A stretch of 64,000 bases of DNA from Sulfodiicoccus acidiphilus (GTDB lineage: Archaea; Thermoproteota; Thermoprotei_A; Sulfolobales; Sulfolobaceae): NCBI RefSeq assembly GCF_003967175.1, contig NZ_AP018553.1:992001-1056000 (forward strand). The letters are read 5' to 3'. Under the pieces are notes generated by a model that had not been told where the DNA came from, ran no database searches, and saw nothing but the letters and a program-made list of their open reading frames with translations. Made by a program: the position numbers and the translations under genes. Shown in pieces: positions 36,914 to 48,629 of the stretch (the first letter of the stretch is position 1; each line of letters opens with the position of its first letter).

Positions 36914-38012
36914 ATGAGTCTTTGAGAAGTATGTAATAAGTAGAAACGAACTTAAGCCTCTGGTAAAGGACTTGAAGAAGTGGAAAGCGCCTGCGACAGT
37001 CCTTCTTTCACTTTACGTTCCGCCAGGTAGACCCATAGCTGACGTGTTGAACAACCTTAGGCAGGAGCTCTCTATATCGCAGAACATAAAATTGAAAAGG
37101 ACGAGGGACGCGGTTGAGGCCGCTATATCTGCTGCCATAGACAGGTTAACTCAGCTCCCCAAAGTGCCAGATAATGGGATCGTTCTTTTCAGTGGGAAAA
37201 ACTTCGACACCGAGGAGTTCAAGTGCATCTTGTTCTCTCCACCAGAGAAAGTGTCAATTTATTTCTACAGGACTGACAAGGAGTTTCACACTGAATTTCT
37301 AGAGGACATGATCGAGGAGAACGATGTATACGGGCTTCTGATTATAGAGAGAGACGAGGCCACCATAGGTATGTTGAGGGGAAGTAGACTCGAGGTTTTA
37401 GATGAGCTGCAGGGCTACATACCCGGCAAGCACCACAAAGGAGGACAGAGCCAGAGGCGCGAGGCGAGGATAATTGAGGAGCTAGTACACGAGTTTCACA
37501 AGGAGGTAGGCGACAGGGCCAACTCTTACTTCCTCCCCTATTTAGAGAGCAAGAAGTTGAAGGGGATCCTAGTGGGGGGACCAGGCTTCGCTAAGCAGGA
37601 CTTCGTCGAGGGAGACTACCTGGACTACAGGCTCAAGAAATTGGTTATGGAGCCCCTTTTGGACGTGAGCTATCAGGGAGATAACGGCCTGAGGGAGATG
37701 GTGACTAGAGCAGGGGACGCATTGAAGGGACAGAAGTTGGTTGAGGTGCAGAAGGCACTCGAGGAGATCAAGTACCACCTAGCGAAGGCTGACGATCTAG
37801 TAGTGTACGGTAGAAAAGAGATAGAGACGGCCATGGATGCGGGAGCACTGGAGTACCTCGTTGTGTATGAGGACGATAACACGGCCTCTTTGATTCAGAG
37901 GGCCGAGAACTCCAAGGTCAATCTTTATGTCATAGGGGACGAAGTGCCCGAAGCGGAGTGGATAAGGAAAACCTTTGCGGGAGCGGTTGGGAAACTGCGC
38001 TACAAGCTCTGA
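36914..38012 (+). CDS. prf1: Peptide chain release factor aRF1, with apparent +1 frameshift at CTT TGA
   Basis: Recognises stop codons and triggers hydrolysis. From TTG 36972 the frame gives 346 residues with the NIK segment of stop recognition and the catalytic GGQ ([12 protein letters not shown]). The conserved N-terminal helix ([20 protein letters not shown]), however, is encoded further upstream with no start codon in its own frame. ATG 36914 (after the TATA box) reads ATG AGT CTT then TGA (36923-36925). Moving +1 over one T gives [11 protein letters not shown]... and a 365-residue product of normal length, with GGQ at 176-178. CTT TGA is the bacterial RF2 frameshift motif. Alternatives are an extra T from sequencing, or internal initiation at TTG. 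Confidence 0.88.
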
Positions 38013-38093
38013 ATCCCCATTTTGCATTTACGAGGTTTAAGAGGGTGGAAGGTTCTTCTCGTAGAAGAGATTGCCTCTAGAAAAGTGTGGTTT

Positions 38094-39279
<1,186 letters not shown>

Positions 39280-39362
39280 GGGAATTTAAGGAAAAAAGAA
39301 GTATTTAGTTTTTGTCCATCCCCGCCCCTAGAAGGGGCGAGGCTTTCATCCCTTTGTAATTT

Positions 39363-39637
39363 AAGGGAGCGGAAGTCCCCTTCGGTGAGGACGGATACCC
39401 CCTTATAAAAACGTTAATGAGACTCCAACGTCTTCTAGACCTCTACTGTGAGAGCTGGGTCGCACCCTAGGGGCTGGGGGAACTCACGCCCGTGGAGAGG
39501 AAACCCTCCGTGACCCCTCTCCCGTACTGTTCACAGGACGGTTCCACTGAACCTCCGCTACGGACGGGGATCGAGGTCCCTCCGAGGAGCGGGACTCACC
39601 ACGAGGACGCCCCGTCCGCGAGGGCAGGGTAGTTCAC
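39363..39637 (+). mobile_element. Miniature IS200/IS605-like unit B (tnpB tail plus right end)
   Basis: About 275 bp on the plus strand: left-end hairpin (gcggaagtccccttcggtga, 39369-39388), TATA box ccttataaaa (39401-39410), tail frame from 39438 (DLYCESWVAP, stop, then GLGELTPVERKPSVTPLP), and right end ccccgtccgcgagggcaggg to gttcac (39637). It is a diverged copy of unit A in inverted orientation, 33 kb away. It lies head-to-head with the tnpB element, with their left ends only a few bp apart. The stop codon in the tail shows it is not kept as protein, while the DNA/RNA ends are conserved. Confidence 0.6.
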
Positions 39638-39734
39638 TGTAGCTACCCATAGCTTTGAAGACAGCGAACTATGAACCCCTCTCGCCCTTACAGTATGGGT
39701 TGCCATAGTTCTTAGACGGAACTTTCACCAAGGG

Positions 39735-39826
39735 ATCGAGGTAATCCTAAAGGAGATGGAGAGTGACAGTGGCGAGGTGTTAGTGCTCTACGTGCTTGAG
39801 GAGCGTGTAGATCGAAATTACGGGTG
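39735..39826 (+). pseudogene. Possible C-terminal gene fragment
   Basis: A plus-strand stretch reads IEVILKEMESDSGEVLVLYV then LEERVDRNYG and a stop, protein-like but with no start or upstream gene. It adjoins IS unit B and may be a gene cut by transposition. The remainder of 39638-39962 shows nothing else supported. Confidence 0.25.
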
Positions 39827-39962
39827 AGAGGCTTCTAGGTCTGCTTTATACTGTTTTTTTATCGGGGAGTGTTGGTGATTGAAGTTGAGCTCCCATACTT
39901 TTTAACAGCAACATTCGAAACAGATTTCATTACGGGCCACCGGACCCTCAAATAACTTAAGA

Positions 39963-40586
39963 TTAGATTACTCCACGTCTTCTCATTTCCCCTATTATCT
40001 CCTTAATAGGTACGGGCGGGAGGACACCGTAGTTTTCTCGGAATAACTTCGTGAGTTCCTCAGGTTCTTGGAGGCCAACCTCATCAATTATCTTCTTCAC
40101 AAGGTTGATCTCGTCTTCCCAGTAGTTCCAAGGATACATGAACCAACTCCACTCCCTCACCTCTTCAGCGTAGAAGTCTGGCTTGAACTTCGACGAATTC
40201 GCGAGATACTGCAGCGTAGCAGTCCTTACTTCTCTCACGTTGAAGTTCTCTCTTACGAAGTCAGCCGAGAGCATGATGCTATCTCCCGTGTCACATATGT
40301 CGTCCACTATCATCACGCTTGCTCCCCTCAGGTCTAGTTTGAATGGGTACTTCACTCGGGCCTCTGGGTTCCTTGATGCCGTTACCACCCAGTGCTCTAC
40401 CTTTACCGAGACTATGTCTATCACTCCAAGGTGATCAGCCAGAAGCCTACTTGGAACAAGTCCTCCGCGGGCAACTGCCACTATAACGTCAGGGGTGTAT
40501 CCGTCCTCTTTAACCTTCTCACTAAGTGTTTTGCTGAGCTCCACAATCTTGTCCCAGCCTACTACCTTGACGGGTACCTTGGGCAC
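39963..40586 (-). CDS. Purine phosphoribosyltransferase-family protein
   Basis: About 207 residues from GTG 40586 (PKVPVKVVGWDKIVELSK). Earlier in-frame codons overlap the upstream gene; a ggtggg ribosome site precedes this GTG. PRTase features: VIVAVARGGLVPSRLLADHLG and the PRPP loop VMIVDDICDTGDSI. A tail with YPWNYWEDEIN resembles Sulfolobus guanine/hypoxanthine PRTases. It salvages a purine base with PRPP; exact base uncertain. Last gene of an operon with a zinc-finger protein and ino1. Confidence 0.85.
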   Translation of the reverse strand: MPKVPVKVVGWDKIVELSKTLSEKVKEDGYTPDVIVAVARGGLVPSRLLADHLGVIDIVSVKVEHWVVTASRNPEARVKYPFKLDLRGASVMIVDDICDTGDSIMLSADFVRENFNVREVRTATLQYLANSSKFKPDFYAEEVREWSWFMYPWNYWEDEINLVKKIIDEVGLQEPEELTKLFRENYGVLPPVPIKEIIGEMRRRGVI

Positions 40587-40621
40587 TATAATTACCCACC
40601 CTTCTTCAAAAGGGGGGTTAA

Positions 40622-40906
40622 TCAATCTTTCAGTTCCGCCTCGCAAAGTTTACATAGTCTCCTCGCTCCATCAAATCGCGTCTGGCAGGCGTCGCATATG
40701 ATGCGTTGACATGAGTCACACCTCCCAATTGCTAAGTTCTCTCCACACAACTCGCAGGTAGTGGACCAACAGATCTCGCACTTTCCTTCCCTTAGGTGAT
40801 CGGAGCAACATGCTCTGCCACACACCCTACATACATTGCTGGCCTCTGCTTCCCAACAGACTTCACACTTCAATGAAGCTTCTGAACCAAGCCTGAGCCT
40901 CTTCAT
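40622..40906 (-). CDS. Cysteine-rich multi-zinc-finger protein
   Basis: 94 residues with 16 cysteines and a histidine in repeated CxxC units ([51 protein letters not shown]), reminiscent of B-box or HIT-type zinc fingers that mediate protein contacts. No enzymatic domain. Its start lies within the end of ino1 (44-bp overlap), so it is translated from the same mRNA. Confidence 0.75.
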   Translation of the reverse strand: MKRLRLGSEASLKCEVCWEAEASNVCRVCGRACCSDHLREGKCEICWSTTCELCGENLAIGRCDSCQRIICDACQTRFDGARRLCKLCEAELKD

Positions 40907-41939
40907 CGTTAGGTGCCTGTTTAGGTGGGTGTTTGAAGTAGAAGGCTGACACCTTATCTAGGGGACCCGTCACTCCCTTATCCAGGGCAACTTTCACCGC
41001 CCTTATGACGTCCACTAGGACGGCAGCAGCATTGGCCTTGTCGTCTACCTCCAGACTCATCTCTACCTTTACTGGCGCTCCAGCAAATCCTTCACCCTTA
41101 ACGTAGATGTAGGCCACCTTGGTGTTGCCTAGGAAAGGAACGAAGTCGCTCGGCCCTATTCTTATCCTTCCCTCGCTCTCTAAGGTGTCGTCCTCTATCG
41201 TGCTGGTTACTGCCTTGGTCTTGCTTATTCGCTTAGAGATCAGCCTCTCCTCCGTCTTCATGTTAAGGAAGTCCGTATTTCCTCCGACGTTAAGTTGGTA
41301 GGTCTCGTCAACCGTCACCCCCCTCATTCTGAACAGGCTAGTTATGGCCCTGTGGGCTATCGTGGCACCTATCTGGCCTTTTATGTCGTCTCCAGCTACT
41401 GGAAGCCCCCTCTCCTTAAACATCCTAGGGAACTCTCCCTTGGGGTCGCTGGCAATGAAAACCGGTATTGCGTTAACGAAGGCCACTCCGGCCTGGAGTG
41501 CGGCCTTGGCGTAGGCTCGGGTTGCCTCCTCGCTTCCCACTGGCAGGAGGTTCACCAAGACTTCTGCTTCACTTCGCTTCAATTCCTCCACCACCGCATC
41601 CACTGTTCCGTTCCTCACTGGTTTGAAGGCGTCAATCATGTGAGGTGCTACTCCGTCAAGTACAGGACCAGCTACGACCTTCACTCCCTTCTTCTTCAGT
41701 TCCACGATCTTCCTCGTTATGTTAGGACTCTCAAAGATGGCCTCACTAACGTCCTTCCCTACCTTGTTTTCAGAGACGTCGAAGGCTGCCACCACCTCCA
41801 AGTCCGAGACTCTGTACTTTCCCACTACCGGTGTTATGAGCCCTTCAGTGTATTCTGGTCCCTTGCTTCTGTAGAATTCTATCCCTTGAACTAACATTGA
41901 GGCACAGTTACCTAGCCCAGCGATGGCGACCTTGATCAT
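40863..41939 (-). CDS. ino1: myo-Inositol-1-phosphate synthase
   Basis: 358 residues, archaeal/actinobacterial type: NAD-binding start [20 protein letters not shown], then [20 protein letters not shown], the conserved [17 protein letters not shown] and [12 protein letters not shown]. It converts glucose-6-phosphate to inositol-1-phosphate for the inositol head groups of Sulfolobales ether lipids. It is the first gene of the three-gene operon, with its promoter in 41940-42000. Confidence 0.95.
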   Translation of the reverse strand: MIKVAIAGLGNCASMLVQGIEFYRSKGPEYTEGLITPVVGKYRVSDLEVVAAFDVSENKVGKDVSEAIFESPNITRKIVELKKKGVKVVAGPVLDGVAPHMIDAFKPVRNGTVDAVVEELKRSEAEVLVNLLPVGSEEATRAYAKAALQAGVAFVNAIPVFIASDPKGEFPRMFKERGLPVAGDDIKGQIGATIAHRAITSLFRMRGVTVDETYQLNVGGNTDFLNMKTEERLISKRISKTKAVTSTIEDDTLESEGRIRIGPSDFVPFLGNTKVAYIYVKGEGFAGAPVKVEMSLEVDDKANAAAVLVDVIRAVKVALDKGVTGPLDKVSAFYFKHPPKQAPNDEEAQAWFRSFIEV

Positions 41940-42000
41940 TTAACCCCGTGTGTTCTGTTAGTAGGTAATAAAAACTGCTAGTGATGAGGGTTTAGGCTGA

Positions 42001-42312
42001 GTGGTGAGGAGGTGGAGCGACACTGAGGTGGTCCCCACGTTAAGGAGATTATATGTCAGGGTCAGCGGAAGAGTCCAAGGGGTAGGGTTCAGAAACTTTG
42101 TGTTGAGAAATGCCAAGAGACTCGGTCTGAGAGGTTACGTAGTCAACTTACCCGACGGGACCGTCGAAATAGTGGCAGAGGGCCACGAAGAGATGTTAAA
42201 GAGGTTACTGAAGCTAGCATCGAGAGGCCCTCCCTTGGCCGAGGTGAGGAACCTGGAATTTTCGTTCCATGAATACACTGGCGAGTTCCAGGACTTTGTA
42301 GTTAGGAAGTGA
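42001..42312 (+). CDS. acyP: Acylphosphatase
   Basis: 103 residues; about 15 extra N-terminal residues precede a complete acylphosphatase: [20 protein letters not shown] with the catalytic Arg of the GRVQGVGFR loop, [17 protein letters not shown] with the catalytic Asn, and the C-terminal FVVRK. Hydrolyses acyl phosphates. GTG start (GTGGTGAGG), divergent from ino1. The trp operon begins 38 bp downstream. Confidence 0.92.
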   Translation: MVRRWSDTEVVPTLRRLYVRVSGRVQGVGFRNFVLRNAKRLGLRGYVVNLPDGTVEIVAEGHEEMLKRLLKLASRGPPLAEVRNLEFSFHEYTGEFQDFVVRK

Positions 42313-42382
42313 ATTCCCCGGAAGGCAGTGAAGTATTTTAACCACAGCGTTGTTTAAGACGCTCGGTGTATCTGTTGCGCCA

Positions 42383-43657
42383 ATGGAGTTAAACCCGAGG
42401 GATATAGTACCAGAGTTTTGGTACAATATTATTCCAGATCTGCCTAGGCCTTTACCTCCCCCTAGAGATCCACCTGGGGCCGATTTCTCTAGGATAGACC
42501 TCCTGAGGGACATCATGCCACAGGAGGTGTTGAGACAACAATTCACCGTCGAGAGGTTCGTTAAGATCCCAGAGGAGGTAAGGGACAGGTATTTGAACAT
42601 AGGAAGGCCGACTCCCCTCTTACGAGCCAGGAAGTTGGAGGAGAAATTGAGGACTCCCGCTAGGATATACTTCAAGTACGAGGGTGCCACACCCACAGGA
42701 TCCCACAAGATAAACGCCGCCATCCCTCAAGCCTACTACGCTCAAGCTGAGGGCATTTCAGCGGTTACCACCGAGACTGGAGCTGGGCAGTGGGGAACAG
42801 CTGTCGCCCTTGCGGCTTCCATGTTCGGCCTGAAGTCGTCTGTCTTCATGGTTAGAGTAAGCTATGAGCAGAAGCCCATGAGGAAGACCATAATGAACCT
42901 CTATGGGGCAGATGTCTACGCCAGCCCAACCAATTTCACCGAAGCGGGAAAAAGGGCATTATCGAGGGATCCCAATCATCCCGGCTCCTTGGGGATAGCT
43001 ATGAGCGAGGCTGTTGAGTATGCCCTGAAGCAGAGGTGGAAGTACCTGGTTGGCAGCGTCCTAGACGTGGTGTTGCTATACCAGAGCGTGATCGGCCTTG
43101 AGACCTCAACGCAGTTGGAGGCTGTGGGAGAGGAACCCGACGTCCTAATTGGTTGTGTGGGAGGTGGGAGTAACTTCGGTGGCTTCGCCTTTCCTTTCCT
43201 AGGGCACGGGACTAAAGCCAGACTGATAGCAGTGGGACCGGCGGAGGTCCCGAAGTTCAGCTCTGGGAAGTACGAATACGATTACCCAGACGAAGCGGGT
43301 CTACTCCCCATGATTAAGATGTTGACGTTGGGAAGGGAATATGTCCCGCCTCCAATCTATGCTGGTGGACTAAGATATCACGGGGTAGCCCCCAGCCTCA
43401 GCCTACTGATGCAGGAGGGAAGAGTTGAGTGGAGGGAGTATGAGGAGCCAGAGATCTTCGAAGCAGCGAAACTCTTTTCGGAGACTCAAGGCATAGTTCC
43501 GGCGCCTGAGTCGGCGCATGCGGTGAAGGCAGTGGTGGATGAAGCGATGAGGGCTAAACGTGATGGAGAAAGGAGGACTATAGCGTTCAACCTGAGTGGA
43601 CACGGGTTACTAGACCTTTCCAATTACGAGAGTATGATGAAGAGGTTCAAGAGTTGA
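42383..43657 (+). CDS. trpB: Tryptophan synthase beta chain, TrpB2 type
   Basis: 425 residues from ATG 42383 ([20 protein letters not shown]); a TTG at 42350 is possible but lies too close to the TATA-like tattttaacc (42334-42343). The long N-terminus and PPPRDPPG-type region mark the TrpB2 class. PLP lysine in [14 protein letters not shown]; phosphate loop [11 protein letters not shown]. It condenses indole with serine. First gene of trpB-A-D-F-E-G-C, the order known from Sulfolobus. Confidence 0.94.
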   Translation: MELNPRDIVPEFWYNIIPDLPRPLPPPRDPPGADFSRIDLLRDIMPQEVLRQQFTVERFVKIPEEVRDRYLNIGRPTPLLRARKLEEKLRTPARIYFKYEGATPTGSHKINAAIPQAYYAQAEGISAVTTETGAGQWGTAVALAASMFGLKSSVFMVRVSYEQKPMRKTIMNLYGADVYASPTNFTEAGKRALSRDPNHPGSLGIAMSEAVEYALKQRWKYLVGSVLDVVLLYQSVIGLETSTQLEAVGEEPDVLIGCVGGGSNFGGFAFPFLGHGTKARLIAVGPAEVPKFSSGKYEYDYPDEAGLLPMIKMLTLGREYVPPPIYAGGLRYHGVAPSLSLLMQEGRVEWREYEEPEIFEAAKLFSETQGIVPAPESAHAVKAVVDEAMRAKRDGERRTIAFNLSGHGLLDLSNYESMMKRFKS

Positions 43658-44382
43658 GGAAGCTCGTGGTTTACGACACTTTGGGTTTCCCCACCCCTCA
43701 GGACTTCCTCAAGTTCAGTGAAGGGTTGAAGGGGGCCGGCTGTGACATTTACGAGGTGGGACTTCCTCCGAAGTATGCCAAGTACGACGGACCCGTTATA
43801 CGAAGGAGTCACCAGACGGTCAGTAAGTTCGGCGACCTGAGCGGATCCCTCAAGGAAGCAGTAGAGGTCTCTAAGGTCCCCGTAGTTGTCTTGACCTATC
43901 TAGAGGAACACCTCGATAGGCTCAGAGAATTCCTAAAGTCCCTCAGGGAGTCTAAAGTGGAGGGAGTACTCTTTCCAGACCTTCTGATAGATTTCCCAGA
44001 TCAGTTGGAGGCTGTCGTATCCAAGGTGAGGAGTGAGGGACTTAAGAACGTCATATTCACAGCTCCTTCCGTCCCTGACTCCATAATAAAAAGGAGCGGC
44101 GAAATCACCGACATGTTCCTGTATTACGGAGTGAGGCCAACTACCGGCATACCCATTCCAGTTGACGTTGGAGCCCTTATACGTAGAGTGAGGAACATGG
44201 TTAGGTCTGATCTGATAGTAGGGTTCGGCCTCTCTAGCGAGTCCGACCTTAGGTCGGCACTACGGGCTGGGGCCGACGGCGTGGCGGTAGGTACAGCATT
44301 AATTACTGAGCTGGAGGGGAGAGGGGTGACAGGTGGGCTGGCCCTAGTGAGGAAGTACAGGGAGATCCTCGATGGAGCTTAG
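43654..44382 (+). CDS. trpA: Tryptophan synthase alpha chain
   Basis: 242 residues, a shortened TIM barrel: [20 protein letters not shown] (catalytic Glu), [16 protein letters not shown] (catalytic Asp) and the phosphate-binding ends [11 protein letters not shown] and [12 protein letters not shown]. It cleaves indole-3-glycerol phosphate. TTG start in a 4-bp overlap with trpB; the next gene overlaps by 11 bp. Shorter than bacterial TrpA (about 265). Confidence 0.92.
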   Translation: MRKLVVYDTLGFPTPQDFLKFSEGLKGAGCDIYEVGLPPKYAKYDGPVIRRSHQTVSKFGDLSGSLKEAVEVSKVPVVVLTYLEEHLDRLREFLKSLRESKVEGVLFPDLLIDFPDQLEAVVSKVRSEGLKNVIFTAPSVPDSIIKRSGEITDMFLYYGVRPTTGIPIPVDVGALIRRVRNMVRSDLIVGFGLSSESDLRSALRAGADGVAVGTALITELEGRGVTGGLALVRKYREILDGA

Positions 44383-45412
44383 GTCCCTTTTAACAAAGGT
44401 CCTGGAGGGGTACACCCTCACCGTCGAGGAGTCTAGGGAACTAGCGTCACATATAGTGAGAGGGAAACTACAGGAGGCACAGACTGCGGGGGCCCTGATC
44501 GCTATGAAAGTGAGGGGAGAATCACCCACAGAAGTAATTGGGTTCGCGGAGGCCATGAGGGAGAGCATGATCAAGGTGAGTGGGCCCTCAAGATCCGTAG
44601 ACACTGCTGGCACAGGAGGAGATACGTACGGAACTTTGAACGTGAGTACTGCAGTGGCCCTACTTGTAAGCAGCTTAGTCCCTGTAGCAAAGCATGGCAA
44701 TAGGGCGGTTAGCTCTAGTTCTGGGAGTGCCGATGTATTGGAGGAGCTAGGTTACAGTATAGATGTTGAGCCTCAACAAGTTGAGGAGCTCCTTACATCG
44801 GTTGGCTTCGTTTTTCTCTTCGCTCAGAAGTATCACCCAGCCATGAAGAACGTAGCACCGGTCAGACGTGCCCTAGGAGTTAAGACTGTCTTCAATCTGC
44901 TCGGGCCACTCACTAATCCAGCGCAGGTGAGAAGGCAGCTAGTGGGCGTCTACTCCAAGAGGGCAGTGGAGCTTCTGAGTCACGCTGTTCCCGAGTTGGG
45001 ATATGAGAAGGTGGTGTTGGTGCACGGGGAGCCTGGACTCGACGAGGTTAGCCCCTGTTGTGAGACCCATATAACGGAGGTTACGCCACATGGAGCAGAG
45101 ACCTACTCTTTATTTCCTGCTGACCTCGGCGTATCCTCCGTATCTTTGGAAAGGGTGAAGGTGGAGAACGCGAGGGAGTCGGCCCTGAGGATCCTTAGAG
45201 CCTTTGCCGGCTTGGATAAGGATTCGAGAAACTTCATCAAACTGAATGCCGCTCTTGCTCTCTATGCAGCGGGGGTAGTGTCTAGTCCTAAGGACGGAGC
45301 TGAGTTGGCGGAGCAATGCTTCGTGGATTCTCTGGAGAGGGTGAGGAAGATAGTGGAGAGCCACGGCGATCCAAATAGGTTTGAGGAAGTGAAGAGGATT
45401 GCCCTTGCTTAA
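44372..45412 (+). CDS. trpD: Anthranilate phosphoribosyltransferase
   Basis: 346 residues. Motifs: helical N-terminus (TLTVEESRELASHIV), DTAGTGGDTYGTLNVST (the PRPP glycine-rich motif), KHGNRAVSSSSGSADVLEELG, HPAMKNVAPVRRALGVKTVFN and VHGEPGLDEVS. Transfers the phosphoribosyl group to anthranilate. Overlaps trpA and trpF (14 bp). Confidence 0.95.
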   Translation: MELRSLLTKVLEGYTLTVEESRELASHIVRGKLQEAQTAGALIAMKVRGESPTEVIGFAEAMRESMIKVSGPSRSVDTAGTGGDTYGTLNVSTAVALLVSSLVPVAKHGNRAVSSSSGSADVLEELGYSIDVEPQQVEELLTSVGFVFLFAQKYHPAMKNVAPVRRALGVKTVFNLLGPLTNPAQVRRQLVGVYSKRAVELLSHAVPELGYEKVVLVHGEPGLDEVSPCCETHITEVTPHGAETYSLFPADLGVSSVSLERVKVENARESALRILRAFAGLDKDSRNFIKLNAALALYAAGVVSSPKDGAELAEQCFVDSLERVRKIVESHGDPNRFEEVKRIALA

Positions 45413-45983
45413 GATCTGTGGGCTAACAAGAATAGAAGACGCCCTAGCTGCTCGTGGCGCTGACATGTTGGGTGTGGTATTAGAGCCTAGTAGCCCCCGT
45501 GTAGGTTCCTTGACCCTGCTCAGGGACATCAAGTCCGAGGTGAAGGTTCCAGCGGTCGCGGTGAGGGTCAGTGGCTCCCTTGAGGAGATGTTCGATCTGG
45601 CCAGAGACGCCGACTACCTCCAGATCCACAGGGTCCTCACTAATGATGAACTTGAAGCGCTAAGTAGCTACGAAAAGAGGAAGATCCTTTACGTTCCAGC
45701 CGACCTCAAGTTCCTAAATTACTTGAAGAACGCATGCGAGAGAGGGGACCTAGTCCTGGTGGATTCCCCTTCTAAAACCTCAGCCACAGACTTGAAGGTT
45801 GCCGCAGTTATGCTATCAGAATGTTCTAAGGCCGGACTGGCAGGGGGGATAGGCCTCGACAACTTGGACTCCTACTTGAAGCTTCAGCCATACTTCCTTG
45901 ATGTATCAAGGGGAGTTGAAATCTCACCGGGAGTCAAGGACCATCGGAAGCTAAGGGAACTGATAAGGAGGGTGAAAGGATGA
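45399..45983 (+). CDS. trpF: Phosphoribosylanthranilate isomerase
   Basis: 194 residues, TIM barrel: LLKICGLTRIEDALAARGAD (catalytic Cys), LQIHRVLTNDEL, the catalytic Asp in LVLVDSPSKT, GGIGLDNLDSYLK and DVSRGVEISPGVKD. TTG start within trpD. Slightly short but complete. Overlaps trpE by 4 bp. Confidence 0.93.
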   Translation: MPLLKICGLTRIEDALAARGADMLGVVLEPSSPRVGSLTLLRDIKSEVKVPAVAVRVSGSLEEMFDLARDADYLQIHRVLTNDELEALSSYEKRKILYVPADLKFLNYLKNACERGDLVLVDSPSKTSATDLKVAAVMLSECSKAGLAGGIGLDNLDSYLKLQPYFLDVSRGVEISPGVKDHRKLRELIRRVKG

Positions 45984-47278
45984 ACATTCTCCTCATAGGG
46001 GAGATCCCCCAACCATACGAACTCTTCAGGTGCGCGGAGGCGAACGAGGAGAGGGCCGCGTTGTTGGAGAGCGTCGAAGGTCCTCAGACTAGGTCGAGGT
46101 ACAGTATCGTTGCTTGGGGGAGTAGGGCCTATCTCCAAATTACCGGGAGTGGTGAAGTCACGGGCGATATCTCAGGGAGTGTAGGTTCGCTCAGTACCAT
46201 CATGACAGATCTTGTATCGAGATCTCCGAAGTTGAACGTTCCTACGCACTTCAAGGGAGGAGCTCTTGGGTACCTCTCTTACGACGCGGTTAGACATTGG
46301 GAGAGGATAAGAGAACTCTCCAGGCCTTGGGAGAACTGGCCTGACGGAGAGTTCTTCGTTCCAGCAAACTTGGCAGTGTACGATCACGTGAACGGGAAAG
46401 TTTACGTGGAGGGAGAGGTGCCTAGATGCGGGCAGATCTCTATTGGAACGGTCAATTTCTCCAAGCTAGACGAGACGATGAGTGACGGAGAATACATCAA
46501 CGCGGTGAAGAAGATCTTAGAGTATATCAGGGAAGGCTACGTCTTCCAAACCGTCCCCTCAAAGGGTTACAGGTACGTGTGGAAAGGAGACCTGACCTCA
46601 CTTTACTATAAGCTCAGACAGGTTAACCCCTCACCTTACATGTTCTACTTAAAGTTCGGAAAGAGGACGCTCTTGGGTTCCAGTCCAGAAACTCTATTCA
46701 GGACCACTGAGGGCACGGTAGAGAGCTATCCCATAGCAGGTACTAGGCCCCGCGGTAATAGTGCAGTGGAAGATTTGAGGCTGGAACAGGAGCTACTGGC
46801 GTCAGAGAAGGAGAGGGCAGAACATTTGATGTTAGTTGATCTAGCACGCAATGACTTGGGCAAGGTCTCCGTTCCTGGTTCGGTCACAGTGCCAGAGCTC
46901 ATGTATGTTGAGAAGTATAGTCATGTCCAGCATATCGTTAGTAAAGTGGTAGGAACGTTGAAGAGGAATCTAACTTCCATGGACGTAATGAGGGCCACGT
47001 TCCCAGCTGGCACAGTCACAGGCGCACCTAAGCCTATGGCTATGAACCTCATAGAGCAACTGGAGACCGCAAGGAGAGGCCCTTACGCCGGGGCCGTAGG
47101 TTACGTCTCAACCGAGGGTAACTCTCAATTCGCCATAACTATTAGGAGCGCATTCGTTAATGGCGAAGTGTTCAGGATACAGGCAGGAGGTGGAATAGTT
47201 TACGATTCCTCTCCAGAGGGAGAACTACAGGAAGTGAAGTATAAACTTAAGGCCTTAACGGTTTCCATGGGGGTGTGA
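45980..47278 (+). CDS. trpE: Anthranilate synthase component I
   Basis: 432 residues with the chorismate-binding domain: [67 protein letters not shown] and [15 protein letters not shown]. It makes anthranilate from chorismate with ammonia from TrpG. Overlaps both neighbours by 4 bp. Confidence 0.95.
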   Translation: MNILLIGEIPQPYELFRCAEANEERAALLESVEGPQTRSRYSIVAWGSRAYLQITGSGEVTGDISGSVGSLSTIMTDLVSRSPKLNVPTHFKGGALGYLSYDAVRHWERIRELSRPWENWPDGEFFVPANLAVYDHVNGKVYVEGEVPRCGQISIGTVNFSKLDETMSDGEYINAVKKILEYIREGYVFQTVPSKGYRYVWKGDLTSLYYKLRQVNPSPYMFYLKFGKRTLLGSSPETLFRTTEGTVESYPIAGTRPRGNSAVEDLRLEQELLASEKERAEHLMLVDLARNDLGKVSVPGSVTVPELMYVEKYSHVQHIVSKVVGTLKRNLTSMDVMRATFPAGTVTGAPKPMAMNLIEQLETARRGPYAGAVGYVSTEGNSQFAITIRSAFVNGEVFRIQAGGGIVYDSSPEGELQEVKYKLKALTVSMGV

Positions 47279-47859
47279 GGGTGGATCTTACTCTAATAAT
47301 AGACAACTACGATAGCTTCGTTTATAATATAGTGCAGGCAGTGGCGGAGCTGGGGACTAGGCCTGTAGTGGTGAGGAACGACGAGATATCTGTGAGTGGA
47401 GTAGAGAGAATGGAACCAGACCGCATTATCATTTCTCCTGGACCAGGCACACCGGAGAAGGCGGAAGACATGGGGATCGTAATAGATGTGATAAGGCGTC
47501 TAGCTCCGAGGCTACCTATCTTGGGGGTGTGCTTAGGTCACCAGGCAATAGGCTACGCCTTCGGCAGTACCATCAGGAAGGCAAAGAGGGTTATGCATGG
47601 GAAACTGAGTCAGGTAGTAAGGAGGGGAAGCCTGATTTATCAGGGAATGCCGGAACAGTTCGAGGCCACCCGGTATCACAGTCTCGTGGTGGATGGAGTA
47701 AGGGATCCACTGAAAATAAACGCCTTCTCAAAGGACGATGGCGAGGTAATGGGCATAGAGCACGTCGAATACAGGGTGTTCGGGGTGCAGTTCCACCCAG
47801 AGAGTGTCGGGACCAAGGAGGGTTATAAAGTGTTCTACAATTTCCTTAATAGGGTGTGA
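47275..47859 (+). CDS. trpG: Anthranilate synthase component II (glutamine amidotransferase)
   Basis: 194 residues, class-I glutaminase: [21 protein letters not shown], nucleophile Cys in [23 protein letters not shown], and catalytic His-Glu in VQFHPES. GTG start in a 4-bp overlap with trpE. Confidence 0.95.
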   Translation: MRVDLTLIIDNYDSFVYNIVQAVAELGTRPVVVRNDEISVSGVERMEPDRIIISPGPGTPEKAEDMGIVIDVIRRLAPRLPILGVCLGHQAIGYAFGSTIRKAKRVMHGKLSQVVRRGSLIYQGMPEQFEATRYHSLVVDGVRDPLKINAFSKDDGEVMGIEHVEYRVFGVQFHPESVGTKEGYKVFYNFLNRV

Positions 47860-48614
47860 ACTGTTTGCCACGCTACCTATCAGGTTGGCTGAAGGAAGTA
47901 GTGCAGCTCTCCTTAAATAAACCTAGAACTGGGAGGAACAGGGAGAGGCCTGTTTATAGTCTCTCCCGTGTCATAACACTTGCCAAGGCCTCTGGGGTAA
48001 CTCCAGTGATAGCAGAGTTTAAGAGAGCCTCTCCCTCAGGGTTCAGCCAGGAGAGAGACCTCAACTCTTACGCCAAGTTCATGGAGGATAACGGTGCAGT
48101 AGCGCTCAGCGTGTTAACGGAGCAGAAGTTCTTCAGAGGTTCCTACAACGATCTATATAACGCGAGCAGTATTGTAAAGATCCCAGTACTTATGAAGGAC
48201 TTTGTCGTGACTGAGTCACAGATCGAGGACGCCTTTCAGCTAGGGGCTGATGCCGTTCTTCTGATTGTTAGATTACTTACCAGGAGGGAGCTCTGTGGAC
48301 TTATTACCTTCGCTCATACGTTCGGACTGGAGGCCCTCGTGGAGGTGCATGACGAGAGTGACCTAGAGATCGCTCAAGCCTGTGGAGCACAGCTCATAGG
48401 TCTTAACTCGAGGGACTTGGAGACTCTCAAGGTTAACTTAGAGAATCCATTGAAACTCCTAGAGAAGGTGAGGAAATCGATCAAGGTGGTAGAGAGCGGC
48501 ATAAGGACGAAGCAGGACATCTCCTTGTTTAAGGAGAAGGGGGCCGATGCCTTCTTGATTGGAACCACATTAATGCAGGAGCCCTCTAGGATCAAAGAGT
48601 TAATATCTGCGTAA
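47856..48614 (+). CDS. trpC: Indole-3-glycerol phosphate synthase
   Basis: 252 residues with the TIM-barrel motifs [89 protein letters not shown] and [12 protein letters not shown], containing the catalytic lysines and glutamates. Last gene of the trp operon; only 15 bp separate it from the next aminotransferase. Confidence 0.95.
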   Translation: MNCLPRYLSGWLKEVVQLSLNKPRTGRNRERPVYSLSRVITLAKASGVTPVIAEFKRASPSGFSQERDLNSYAKFMEDNGAVALSVLTEQKFFRGSYNDLYNASSIVKIPVLMKDFVVTESQIEDAFQLGADAVLLIVRLLTRRELCGLITFAHTFGLEALVEVHDESDLEIAQACGAQLIGLNSRDLETLKVNLENPLKLLEKVRKSIKVVESGIRTKQDISLFKEKGADAFLIGTTLMQEPSRIKELISA

Positions 48615-48629
48615 CTTGTCTCCTGATCG

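Noticed and set aside
36733-36936. 67-codon frame upstream of aRF1
   Set aside because: No homology-like features, covers the aRF1 promoter and ends within the aRF1 start region.
47529-47828. 99-codon frame inside trpG
   Set aside because: Different frame of a clear glutamine amidotransferase; low-complexity composition.
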